Shown here: one piece after another, positions 32,764 through 43,644 of the stretch
How the letters are laid out: each line of letters starts with the position of its first letter
How positions within the stretch are numbered: the stretch's first letter is position 1
Assembly: GCA_947359465.1 (NCBI GenBank)
Contig: OX375883.1
Span: 92,530,411-92,594,410 of the forward strand
DNA: 64,000 nucleotides
Origin: Metellina segmentata
Lineage: Eukaryota; Arthropoda; Arachnida; Araneae; Tetragnathidae
Reading direction: 5' to 3'
Program-made: the position numbers and the translations under genes
Notes under the pieces: model-generated
Seen by the model: the letters and a program-made list of their open reading frames with translations, nothing else
What the model was told of the DNA's origin: nothing
Database searches by the model: none

Positions 32764-33327
32764 ACAACTACAATAATGGACCAGGAGCCAGCGGATTTGT
32801 ATACAATCCGACTATTTGTTTGGAGGTGTTTTTCGCGGTATGGCCAGGGACCTTTGCATGTTTTTCCTGGTCAATTCAACGCCGACGTCTACATGAACAT
32901 TTTGGACCATCAGGTTCTTCCTACGCTCTAGCAATTTTATGGAATGGACGAATGTTACTTCCAGGACGACAACGCCCCATGTCACGTTGCAGCCTCTGTC
33001 AAGCAGTGTTATCGAGATATGGATGTAAAACATCTTTCCTGACCTGCTCAGAGTACCGATTTAAACCCCATAGAACATTTGTGGGACGAGTAAGAGCGAC
33101 GCTTACGGACTAGGGAACCACGTCCGAAATCTACAGCTGAACTGGAGACATTCTTACAGCTGGAATGGACACAAATACCCATAGCGGTATATCAAAACCT
33201 TGTTGAAAGTATGCCATGAATTGATAGTGTAATTTCAGCACGAGGGCGACCACTCTCTTTCTAAAGCATATATTCTTTCCCTTATACCATCACACCTTGA
33301 TGTCTTGTTTATTATTGCAGGGTAGTG
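32764..33327 (+). mobile_element. Tc1-derived MITE (564 bp)
   Basis: Begins ACAACTACAATAATGGACC after TA (32762-32763) and ends ATTATTGCAGGGTAGTG before TA (33328-33329). It shares with the 22729 and 19040 copies the same junction (GGANNNATACAATCCGAC...TTTTTCG) between the 5' end and the transposase C-terminus, so the three descend from one deleted element. Confidence 0.85.
32875..33219 (+). pseudogene. Tc1-like transposase C-terminal remnant with three stops
   Basis: The frame reads QFNADVYMNILDHQVLPTL, stop, QFYGMDECYFQDDNAPCHVA, ASVKQCYRDMDVKHLS, stop (Trp to TGA), [16 protein letters not shown], stop, then ERRLRTREPRPKSTAE and a tail ending NLVESMP at 33219. Both the second catalytic Asp and the Glu (NPIE) remain, unlike the sister copy at 22.9 kb, but three premature stops and the absence of the N-terminal part make it non-functional. 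Confidence 0.8.
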
Positions 33328-33329
33328 TA

Positions 33330-34440
33330 CATCTTTTCCCAGGTTCCACTGCGACTAATTGTATCCCTAACACTTCAAGATTTCAACAGAAAAAGCTCAA
33401 TCGTTTCTTTCATCCCAAAACGACACCCACAAAGACTTTCACAATAACATTGGAAAAGCAACATTATTTTCTCGAACATATCAACTAGAATACAGGCACT
33501 ATTTCTGTTTTGCTAATGAGTTGAAGCGATTGTTTTTGTAGTATAACGCATTTCCGGAACATGTAAACCTGAATTGGGCACCTGGATACATTCCTACCAC
33601 GCGAGAGCGTTGGATAACAGAAAATAAAATTCTTGTTTGGTAATTTCATAACACTGAAAGTCCCTTTCGTAAGTCGATGTTAAAATATGGATTCCTGCTT
33701 GCACCGCATCACATTAGAAGTGAGTGCGAACAATGCGATATTAACACCAAACGCTTAGCAGAAAGCTATTATCCTTACTGATTAGACTTCATTTCCTTGG
33801 TCCCTACTCTACTAATTTATGCATTACATTTCCACAATCTGAAAACCGTCCAATCGATAAAGCTCAATTATCTCCTCCATCTCAAAACGAAACACTCAAA
33901 AAGGCATTCAAAACGACAGCAATAGCTACATTATTTCGTGTGTATAATGTAAAATAGTTCTTTGTCTTTTGAAGAGGTTTTCTTTAACGCCTAAATGTAG
34001 ACCGCACTATTGCTTTGGGGTTAGATCATAATTTTCTGTAGGTACTTTGAAAGTGACGCCGCTTGGCTACATTTTAAGATAACTATGTAATCTACTGAGT
34101 GGGAATACTCGATAACACGAAGTAAAAGTTCCTTATACTTTATTTACACTGAAAATCTTTCTATAAGACGGTGGTAAAATAGGGGTTTATCTTAGCGACT
34201 CGTCATTTTAAGTGTGAAATATGAGACATTAAGTTCAAGCTTTTTGAAGGTAGAAGATATCCTTTCTGATTACACATTACGGGGAGGTCTTATACTAACT
34301 CAACTAATCTTATCCATAATGCTTTCAGAATCTAAATCGCTTTTAATCGATAAAGCTAATTTATCTCATCTATCTTAAAATAAAACTCACAAATGCTATC
34401 ATATTGACAGAGCAATAACAACATTATGTTAAGTGTCTTA
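33330..34440 (+). repeat. Diverged repeat units upstream of the GA tract
   Basis: Two fuller units (33540-33960 and 34040-34430) and one partial unit (33330-33500) share CCAATCGATAAAGCTCAATT, ATCTCNTCCATCTCAAAACG and the AAGTGAGTGNGAA...ACCAAACGCTTAGCAGAAAG segment. The same unit continues after the GA tract at 35710-36100, and a more diverged copy lies at 29760-30000. Confidence 0.65.
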
Positions 34441-34459
34441 TCTAAAATAGAACACTGTC

Positions 34460-35675
34460 TATGTGAGAGAGAGATAGATAGAGAGAGAGAGAGGGAGAGA
34501 AAGAGAGTTTGAGAGAGATTTTGAGACAGAGAGAGACAGTTAGAGAAAGAAAAAGAGAGAGTTAGAGAAAGAGAAAGAGAGAGTTAGAGAATGAGAAAGA
34601 GAGAGTTAGAGAAAGAAAAATAGCTAGAGAAAGAGAGATAGTTTGAGAAAGAGAAATAGAAATATAGATAGAGTTAGAGAAATAGAAAAAAAGTGACAGA
34701 AAGAGGAAAAGAGATAGAGAGAGAAAGAGAAAAAGAGGCAGAAAGAGAAAGAGACAGGAATAGAAAGAGAAATAGTTAAAGAGAAGGGGAGAGATAGTTA
34801 GAGAAAGAGAGATAGTTAGTGAAAGAGAAAGAGAGAGAGAGTTAGAGAGAGATAGTTAGAGAAAAAGAACGAGAGAAAGAGAAATAGAGAGATATATATA
34901 GAGAGAGTTAGAGAAAGAGAGAATGACTTAGAGAAAGAGAAAGTCAGAGAAAGTGGAAGAGACAGAAAAAAAAACAGAGAGAGAAAGAGAGAGAGAGAGA
35001 AAGGATATATAGAGGAAAAGAGAGATAGAGAGAGAAAGGAGATAGAGAGAGAAATATAGAAAGAAAGAGGAAGAGAGAGTGTTGAAGAGAAATAGTTAAA
35101 GAGAAATGGAGAGATAGTTAGAGAAAGAGAGAGAGAGTTAGAGAAAGAGAGAGAGAGTTAGAGAAAGGGAGAGAGTTAGAGAAAAAGAGAGTGTTAGAGA
35201 AAGAGAGAGTTAGAGAAAGAGAGAGAGAGTAAGAGAGAGATAGAGAGAGAAAAGAGATAGAGAGAAAGAGACAGAGAGAGAGTAAGAGAGAGATAGAGAG
35301 AGAAAAGAGATAGAGAGAAAGAGACAGAGAGAGAAAGAGAGAGAGAGTTGAAGAGAAATAAGGAGAGATAGTTAGAGAAATAGAGAGATTTAGAGAAGGA
35401 GAGAGTTGGAGAAGTAGAGAGTTGAAGATAAATAAGGAGAGATAGTTAGAGAAATAAAGAGATTTAGAGAAAGAGAGAGAGAGAGAGAGAGTTGGAGAAT
35501 TAGAAAGTTGGAGAAATCGAGATAGAGATTGAAATAGAGATAGAGAGTGAAATCGAGATAGAGATTGAAATAGAGATAGAGAGTGAAATAGAGATAGAGA
35601 GAGAAAGAGAAGGAGAGAAAGAGAGGGAGGGCTAGAGATACAGAGAGAGAAGATGGAGAGAGGGAAAGAATGACA
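34460..35675 (+). repeat. GA-rich low-complexity tract (1.2 kb)
   Basis: Almost pure purine on the plus strand, broken mainly by GTTAGAGA steps. It consists of GAGA, GAAAGA and GTTAGAGAAAGAGA motifs. The 202-residue Ser/Leu frame on the minus strand (35118-35726) is an artefact of CT repeats. Confidence 0.95.
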
Positions 35676-35709
35676 CTTGAGTTTTTCGGTAGATTGTCTT
35701 TCCTTCACG

Positions 35710-36110
35710 TATACAGCAAGTGACATTGGTTGGCTAAATTTATAGATAACTTCATCATTTACCTAATGTGATCAAGGAATAACAGGAAATAAAAGTCCTA
35801 CTCTGATAATTTATTTACACGGAACATCCTTTTTATAAGACGATAGTCAAATAATCTCATCCCTCACACGTCATCTTAAAGTGAGTGTGAATAATCCAAA
35901 ATTGATTACAAGCGCTTAGTAGGACGCTAATATCTGTACTGATCACACATCATTTCCAAGGTCTCTCCGCGGCTCATTTTATCCAAAACATTTCCAGAAA
36001 CTGAAACGCGTCCAATCGATAAAGCTCAATTATCTCCTCCATCTCAAAACGAAACCCACAAAGACATTCAAACAATCGCCTACACGACGAAATTCCCGAC
36101 TCGGGCTGGG
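35710..36110 (+). repeat. Third unit of the diverged repeat
   Basis: AAGTGAGTGTGAATAAT, CAAGCGCTTAGTAGGACGC, GTCCAATCGATAAAGCTCAA and TCCATCTCAAAACGAAACCC match the units upstream of the GA tract. The tract thus sits between units two and three. Confidence 0.65.
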
Positions 36111-36149
36111 AAGGAATTAAATCCGAACCCCCTCTCTCGTCCAAAGGGT

Positions 36150-36511
36150 GTCATAAGTCGAATTTACGACGTAATAAAAGCGTTGTTACGACGTCGGAAT
36201 GAGCGCTGATTATGTCCCACGAGGCCAAAGGCGCGCAGATTGGGGGAAAATTGGTGTTTTGGACCGCGTTTCCGTGTCTATTCAGTGTCCGGCCGACGGA
36301 GAAGTTTGCAGATGGGGCAGGGTGGTCGTTAGGTGTCTCGATTGCGTCGCGGTTGGGTCGCATTAGTGGAAATGTACATTTCCAGGGTCTGTTACATCTG
36401 AAGCACCGAGCCGTGAAGCAGGAAGTTGGCACTCGTCTTGGGATTAAGGAGAGGGTCAAACGGTCATTTGACCTTACTGTGACTTGCAATCCCTACCTTC
36501 TTACCGTCTAA
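36150..36511. other. GC-rich island, open on both strands
   Basis: About 360 bp of roughly 50 percent GC in a strongly AT-rich setting, free of the repeats around it. The plus strand is open at 36212-36511 (99 codons; MSHEAKGAQIGGKLVFWTAF at the start), and the minus strand at 36151-36489 (112 codons; contains SWDIISAHSDVVTTLLLR near its end). CG dinucleotides are frequent. I cannot tell whether this is an exon, a conserved non-coding element or a promoter-like island. Its composition is unlike the decayed DNA nearby, which suggests constraint or recent arrival. Confidence 0.45.
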
Positions 36512-36735
36512 ATAATGTATATTTATTTCAAATTTAAGTAATATATTTTTACGAGCAGATCGAGTCTTCATTAATCGAGATAACTTGAATAACTGTAATT
36601 GGAATTGATCAGAGAGAATAATCAATTTTCTTTTTCATAGAAAAATGCAAATATTATTTAAACGCCTAGAAAATTTTTTAAAAACAGTTTTGATGTTCAT
36701 AGTTGACCGGAGGGTTCAACCTATTTGCCAATTAA

Positions 36736-38167
36736 ACCCCATGCAGGCTATCGGCGACGATATATATCGTCATTAGCAAAACTAACCATATTTTGATGGA
36801 CGAGATATGACCATATACATATATACGAGATATGACCATATCTATATATACGAGATTTGACCATATTTTGATGGACCAGGTATATAGAGATATGACCATA
36901 TCTCTATATACGAGATTTGACCATATTTTGATGGACCCGGTATATATAGATATGACCATATCTATACATACGAGATTTGACCATATTTTGATGGGCCAGG
37001 TAGATAGAGATATGACCATATCTTTATATACGGGATTTGACCATATTTTGATGAGCGAGATATGACCATATCCATATATACGAGATTTGACCATATTTTG
37101 ATGGACCAGGTAGATAGAGATATGACCATATCTCTATATACGTGATTTGACCAGATTTTGATGGACCAGGTATATAGAGATATGACCATATCTCTATATA
37201 CGAGATTTGACCATATTTTGATGGACGAGATATGACCATATCCATATAAACGAGATTTGACCATATTTTGATGAACCAGATAGATAATGACCATATTTTG
37301 ATGGACCAGGTAGAGAGAGATATGACCATATCTCTATATACGAGATTTGACCATACTTTGATGGACGAGATATGACCATATCCATATATACGAGATTTGA
37401 CCATATTTTGATGAACCAGGTAGATAATGACCATATTTTGATGGACCAGGTAGAGAGAGATATGACCATATCTCTATATACGAGATTTGACCATATTTTG
37501 ATGGACGAGATATGACCATATCCATATATACGAGATTTGATCATATTTTGATGAACCAGGTAGATAATGACCATATTTTGATGGACCAGGTAGATAGAGA
37601 TATGACCATATCTCTATATACGAGATTTGACCATATTTTGATGGACGAGATATGACCATATCCATATATACGAGATTTGACCATATTTTGATGAACCAGG
37701 TATATAATGACCATATTTTGATGGACCAGGTAGATAGAGATATGACCATATCTCTATATACGAGATTTGAACATATTTTGATGGACCAGGCATGATATTT
37801 TGACGGACGAGATATGACCATATCTTGATTGACGATATATGACCATATTTTGATAGACAATATCTAACCATATTTTGATAGACGAGACATGACTATATCT
37901 TGATGGACGAGTTAAGATGACGAAGATTTGACCAGGTTTTCTAAATATTTCTATGAAGATCTGATATGTTTTTAAATGGACGGGATATCTAGTTCTTAGA
38001 AAAACTGACCAGATCTTGATTTCGTTATCATCGATAGTCGACAATGTCCTGAGAACTAGATAGCTCGTCAATAGCAAAAGTGCCAGATCTTGTATGAGAT
38101 ATCTCATAATTAGCAAAATTGTTCAGATGTTTATTAGTGATATATCTCATCGAAACCACTTGGAGAG
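36736..38167. mobile_element. piggyBac-like MITE expanded into a satellite
   Basis: Between TTAA at 36732-36735 and TTAA at 38168-38171. The left end ACCCCATGCAGGCTATCGGC and right end AAACCACTTGGAGAG are loosely inverted. The interior from 36790 to 37790 is an array of GACCATATTTTGATGGACC and GAGATATGACCATATC, period 62 bp at first, then a 140-bp composite period (37194 to 37754). From 37790 the monomers decay into the ancestral form (GACGAGATATGACC, AGATCTTGATTTCG). Open frames on both strands are by-products. Confidence 0.75.
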
Positions 38168-38171
38168 TTAA

Positions 38172-39380
38172 GAGGAGTAGATAATTGACTATAAAAGAAT
38201 TTGCACCAACAAAAGAAGTTATTTCCAGCGTTCAGCCCATATGGTTAATAAGCATGTCTGGCCAAAAAAGACAACCGATTTTAATAAACGTCTTTTTGTG
38301 TGTTCTGTGCCGAAATTGATTACCTATTAGAGATAAAGGTGGTGTTACTAAATGCTATAGATGTATTATTTTCTTAACCTTCTTTCTTCTAACGTCAACT
38401 GTCATTTTAATTTATTTTCATTCGAATAGCTTTCATGTTAAAGCATTCTGATAAATTTATTGCTTTACAGAATATTAAATTTTGTAGCATGAAAAACTTT
38501 TTTATGCGAAACAATATAAAAACATTTCTTTCAAAATTTATTTCTAATATACGTAATCATAGGCGTTTGTATTGGAAAATGAAATCGAAGAAATGAGAGT
38601 TGTGCCTTGACCCTACTATTTGTATCTATCTCTATAGTACAGAGTAGTAACCTATAAAAATGTTTCATTTTGTATACTCCAAATGTTTGCTTTTTCCAAT
38701 GTTTGTATGCTCCAATGTTTGTATACTCCAAATGTCTCCTTTTTCAAATCAGAATAATTTTTATGCTTTGAAAAATGAACAATAGATTCGTGGGTCTACA
38801 TGATAATATATTTATCTTCTGGATGTTTCTTCTATTTCTGAAAACAATACAAAACGTTATGACGTCATCTCTTAAAGCTTTACTTTTCATGCATTTCTCT
38901 AATTAATGTTAAATTCAGTTATTCCCCTCAAAACAATTGTATCACATAATAATTGCGAAAATTTTGTATTATCCTTAGGTGTGTCAAGGACAAGTGTTTT
39001 TGAAGAGAGAGTGATCATATCAGAATTCGATTTTCTTCGGCCTATCTTTCTGTACACAACTGAAATTTTGGCTTGTTGTCATATCGTGATCAATCTATCC
39101 ATTTTTAATCGTATCTTTGTCACTCTTTTTATAGAGCTTATAATAACGAATTTTGTAAAAGATCAGAAAAGTACAGACGAAACTTGAAAGGAAAAGCGCG
39201 TACCAATCCCAACTCAAGTCGCTTTCCAATCACTCCCTTTGAAGTTGCTCGTTATTTTAACAAGCAACAATGTTGGGTTTTCAAAGGAAGAAAGTTGCGC
39301 TTAGAAACACGTTCTAAAAGTCATTTTCTCCTTCACTAGAAAAACACTGGGCGAAGAACATAATGTATTGAACATAACTT
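38172..39380. other. AT-rich spacer, one incidental frame
   Basis: Contains short TACTCCAAATGTTTG repeats near 38676-38740 and an unrecognised 93-codon frame at 38906-39187 (plus), hydrophobic in its second half. I see no support for a gene. Confidence 0.4.
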
Positions 39381-40290
39381 CGAATTGGTTCCAAAGTTAC
39401 TTTAAACAGACTGATACGGTGGAAAATTGTAATAACATTTTTAATGAACCAGAATGAATGGTTACTTTGGAATTAGCTCTCGAAATCTGGTTTGTGAATA
39501 TTTATTTACGAATTGGTTTCGAAAGTTACTATTAAGCAGACTGATAGGTTGAAATATTGTCTTAACATTTTTAATGAACCAGAATGAATGGTTACTTTGG
39601 AATTAGCTCTCGAAATCTGGTTTGTGAATATTTATTAACGAATTGCTTTCGAAAGTTACTATTAAACAGACTGATAGGTTGAAATATTGTCATAACATTT
39701 TTAATGAACCAGAATGAATCGTTACTTTGGAATTAGATCTCGAAATCTGGTTTGTGAATATTTATTTACGAATTGGTTTCGAAAGTTACTATTAAGCAGA
39801 CTGATAGGTTGAAATATTGTCATAACATTTTTAATGAACCAGAATGAATGGTTACTTTGGAATTAGCTCTCGAAATCTGGTTTGTGAATATTTATTTACT
39901 AATTGGTTTCGAAAGTTACTATTAAGCAGACTGATAGGTTGAAATATTGTCATAACATTTTTAATGAACCAGAATGAATCGTTACTTTGGAATTAGCTCT
40001 CGAAATCTGGTTTGTGAATATTTATTTACTAATTGGTTTCGAAAGTTACTATTAAGCAGACTGATAGGTTGAAATATTGTCATAACATTTTTAATGAACC
40101 AGAATGAATCGTTACTTTGGAATTAGCTCTCGAAATCTGGTCTGTGAATATTTACTTACTAATTGGTTTCAAAGGTTAATCTTAAACAGACTGATAAGTT
40201 TGAAAATTGTCATAGCATTTTTAATGAACCAATGTGAAAGATAACTTTGAAATTTGCCCTCGATCTCGAAAACTGGTTAGTGAATATTCA
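39381..40290 (+). repeat. 130-bp satellite, seven units
   Basis: CAGACTGATAGGTTGAAA (or a close variant) recurs with exact 130-bp spacing; the ACTGAT part falls at 39410, 39540, 39670, 39800, 39930, 40060 and 40190. The central five units are nearly identical and the outer ones are diverged, the pattern of turnover by unequal exchange. Confidence 0.93.
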
Positions 40291-41488
40291 ACTTAATTTT
40301 TCTCCGTTAAATTTATGTCCATTTCAAATAATTTGTGCTAGTGAAGTCGGAAATATCAGGAAATAAATGTGAATAAATTTATGCTAGCTTCTCAACAACA
40401 AAAACGATGTCAGAAACATAGTCTTGTTAAAGTAGTTTTTATGATACGTAAGTTGAATATGGGATGGCTCTTGCTTCTAAGGAATACACGATAGAAATAA
40501 TGCATATTTGGACTGTTTATACAGGCAAAATGAATGTCGAGCGTTTTATGAAATATTAACTTTTTCATTTATTTGCTTCAAAGGAACATAAAAGTAGAAG
40601 CGATTAAGCTTGTGGAAAATGACGAATGGGACGTTTTGCTTCAGAAGAATTTCTATGCAGATGGAATGTAACATATTGAGTTTATGTATAGAAATAAGCT
40701 TATGACATTTTCTGTAGGAATGGGTACGTTTGTTCTCTTTTTTAACCCTCTTTTTGAATTTTTATTCAAACTAAAATCCGTCTGTCGCATTTAAATTATA
40801 AACCTAAAGATACCAATAACCTTAAAATTCCATCCTAAAATTTGCAATTTTGACTTTATCACATTAATGACAGGTTTTCAAGCTGCGTCTTGGCTCTGAA
40901 GAAAGTCGCCAAAATTTGACTGCAAGACAAAATATGACATTGTGTGCCGCGTGTAGTTTGATACTTACAAATTTTGCTACCTTTACCAATGCAAAATAAA
41001 GAGAATAAAATCATAACGCCTTTGCGGATTTGTACATTTAACAAAAATGATGTTTCATGTGAGAATTACATGGGTAAAACTAGATTCCTTTTATAATGTT
41101 TTATGGCATAAACAAAACTGAACATATCTGCATATTGTTTCAATAAATGATCACCAAAGAAAAATTTTAACAAATTTAGACTTGTGAAAATTGGAAAGCC
41201 GGAATATTTTTTGGTAAAAAAAGTCAGAGTGTGTGCAAAATTTGGAAACCTTACTGATATAAATCCATCTCGATGAACTTCAAAATCACGCAGCGTAAAT
41301 TTCGGCAAATTCATTGTCAGCTATAAGCCATTGAGGGATTATACCATGAGCAAGAGTCTTGAGAGGCAATTATTTGGACAATGGATAAAAATAATAAGAA
41401 TCTAAGAAGAGAGGGTCTAATATATTCTGAAGAGGCAATTTCCTCTAGCTGGGAATGAATAGCACTTATGCGTGCATCTGCCATTAGC
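40291..41488. other. AT-rich spacer
   Basis: No gene or repeat recognised. Minus-strand frames at 40859 and 41066 look incidental. Confidence 0.45.
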
Positions 41489-41737
41489 CTCAGGACAAGA
41501 GGTATCTCTTCTGTCCGTATATCATTTTCCTAAATGTCCCTCATCCACTTCAGATTTATGTCCTTGAGCTGCGTGGACTCATATGAAGTGCATACCTCTC
41601 TAGTCCTGCCACTATGATCTGGTTTCCGAAAGTCTTGTGATCAGATCGATAATAACGAGATGAGTTTTAAAATGTAAATGTAACAGTTTTAATGTTCAGG
41701 GTACATTAAAAATGGATGCATCATATTTGATGTTAGA
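41489..41737 (+). repeat. Left-hand monomer of the 240-bp satellite
   Basis: CCTAAATGTCCCTCATCCAC, TTTATGTCCTTGAG, GATCAGATCGATAATAACG and AGATGAGTTTTAAAA match the satellite that resumes at 43645. The monomer is cut by the Tc1-like composite. Confidence 0.8.
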
Positions 41738-43642
41738 GGTACAGGAATTGGACAGAAATATGGAAACATCCAAAAAACATGTAACCTTTGGACACAACAG
41801 GTGTGTCCCTTACCTACCTTACAATAGGACAGGTAAAAGTGGTTTGTGATGGACACGCTGCGCAAAAAGTGACTTGAGCCCACCGCAACGCGACGTTCTC
41901 AGCTTTAGGCGAACCCTTGGCTTCTCCTCTAAGAGCGACTGCTGGTTTTGGACTTGATTTTGCTGCAGTTTGATGGTCAAATTGAGCTTTGGGCAACTGT
42001 CATGAGGAGTGATGCCACCTGTTGCCGAACGCGGGGCAGGTGTAATCACTCTTTATCTGTGTTCATGGTGTGAGATTCTCATGATGAGGATTTCCGTTAT
42101 ACATACAGGGGTTGGACAAAATATACATGAGAATAAAAAACAATTGCTTATAGTATAACTATTAACAATGTAAGTGCTATTGGCACTGGTAAGATTTGAG
42201 CAAGGGTGGAAGTTTAATGTTTTTAGTTGCGTAGTGGTAGCTTTTGCCATGTCGCACTATACAGTTCCTGTATGTTTGCCAAGGGAATCTTATACCAATC
42301 TTCCTGCTAAGCGGTGGCTAGTTCAGATAACGAGGATGGCGGTAGTTAGCGATCATGCACTTTCCTCTCCAATGTAGACCACAAAGATATAATAATATTG
42401 AGGTCTGGTGACTGTGGTGGTCAGGGGAGATGTGACAAATCATGTTCGCGCTCAGAAACCAGTCATAGACGATGTGAACTGTGCAAACAGGGCTTTGCTG
42501 TCTTGGAAGACACCATCACCATTGGGAAATAAAGTTCGTAGCAAGGGGTAGACTTGACTAGCCAAAATGTCCGCATAATCCTAGGCCTTAATGTGCCATT
42601 GCAGAGTAATCATGGGGCCCACAGAAAACCATGATATGGCTTCCCAAACCATCACACAATCCCCGTCATGTTTCACTCTTGGTGACAAGTAATCTGTATT
42701 TATAGGCCTGGGATGGCGTTCGCCAGACGTAAACTCGGCCAGAAGTCCAGAAGTGGGAAACAGTGGGAAACAAGACACATCCGACCAATTTATTGTCTTC
42801 CATTGCTCCATAGTCCAGGCTTTATGACATAACCATTTTTTCATGTTACAGGTATTAGCATCACTGGTGAATGGTTTTTGAATTTCAGCACAGCCAGAAA
42901 TACCCTGCGTATGGAGCGCTCTTCTGATTGTTTTAGTACTCACAGGAAATGCGAGCACTACATTCATTTCAGCAGTAACGTTTGCAGCTGCGGTCTTATT
43001 TTTAGTCACAATCCTCCTTAATGATCGTGTGTCAAGATCACTCAACACATACTTTCGTCGGGGCTGGGATTTTGCGGATGATGTTTACCCGCTTTTCAAA
43101 TATGCGGAAAAAATCTTATATATGGTACCGCTTGAAACATTAAACATTTCGGCTACCTTGCTTACGGAAGCACCCACCAGACGATCTCAACAATTTGCCC
43201 ACATTAGCTCTATCTCAAGAGATCTGTTAGCTCTGTCATGATTCAATTACAACTTGGACATGGACACCGCAGATGTACCCCTTACCCCCCGTATATAGGA
43301 CAGGTAAAAGTGGTTTTTTGTGGATACGCTGCGGAAAAGTGGTTTGGTTTAAACCGTGAAGGCGCTTTTTCTTTGGTTTCATGGTGGGAACTTCTCATAA
43401 TGAGGTTTCCCGTTATGTAGTACATTATGTATACTGCAATAATATAAAGTTACATACAAAAATAGGTCAATTAGTATGTTTCACTGAACAGTGCCCCGAC
43501 AACGACTGACCTTGTACGACATTGTATAGGTGGTGTCAGTAGGTAAAAACACCAGTGACACCTACACATTTCACTAGAATAAACATTTCTTTTCAAGCAT
43601 TCATATCACGAGTTGTTTCCACATTTTTGTCCAACCCCACTG
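41738..43642 (-). mobile_element. Composite Tc1-like element inside the satellite
   Basis: Three TIRs of one family are present: CAGGAATTGGACAGAAATAT at 41738, CAGGGGTTGGACAAAATATA at 42106 and (right, inward) CAGTGGGGTTGGACAAAAAT ending at 43642. TA precedes 41738 and 42106 and follows 43642. A segment of the 5' untranslated part appears twice, at 41805-42100 and at 43265-43420 (ATAGGACAGGTAAAAGTGGT). Either one element inserted into an internally deleted relative, or recombination joined two. The transposase remnant lies on the minus strand. Confidence 0.75.
42240..43240 (-). pseudogene. Tc1-like transposase pseudogene, nearly full length
   Basis: The open part (42581-43048) carries the second helix-turn-helix region (DTRSLRRIVTKNKTAAANVT, VSTKTIRRALHTQGISG), the first catalytic Asp region (NWSDVSCFPLFPTSG) and the GDCVMVWEAISWFSVGPMI motif. 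Downstream, after 42580, come YADILASQVYPLL, LFPNGDGVFQD, SPDLNIIISLWSTLERKV and WYKIPLANIQELY, broken by stops. Where active elements have NPIE, this copy has NIII, so the catalytic Glu is lost. It belongs to the Tc1 branch with WSDES-type motifs and differs from the 570-bp MITEs. It is inactive. Confidence 0.85.
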
Positions 43643-43644
43643 TA

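Noticed and set aside
35118..35726. 202-codon Leu/Ser/Phe frame on the minus strand
   Set aside because: Pure CT low-complexity sequence; no codon structure beyond the repeat.
36732..37860. Overlapping 110-136-codon frames on both strands (IKIWSNLVY-type repeats)
   Set aside because: Products of the 62/140-bp array in a MITE; several frames are open at once on both strands.
38906..39187. 93-codon frame starting MLNSVIPLKTIVSH
   Set aside because: Unrecognised, AT-rich, no supporting context.
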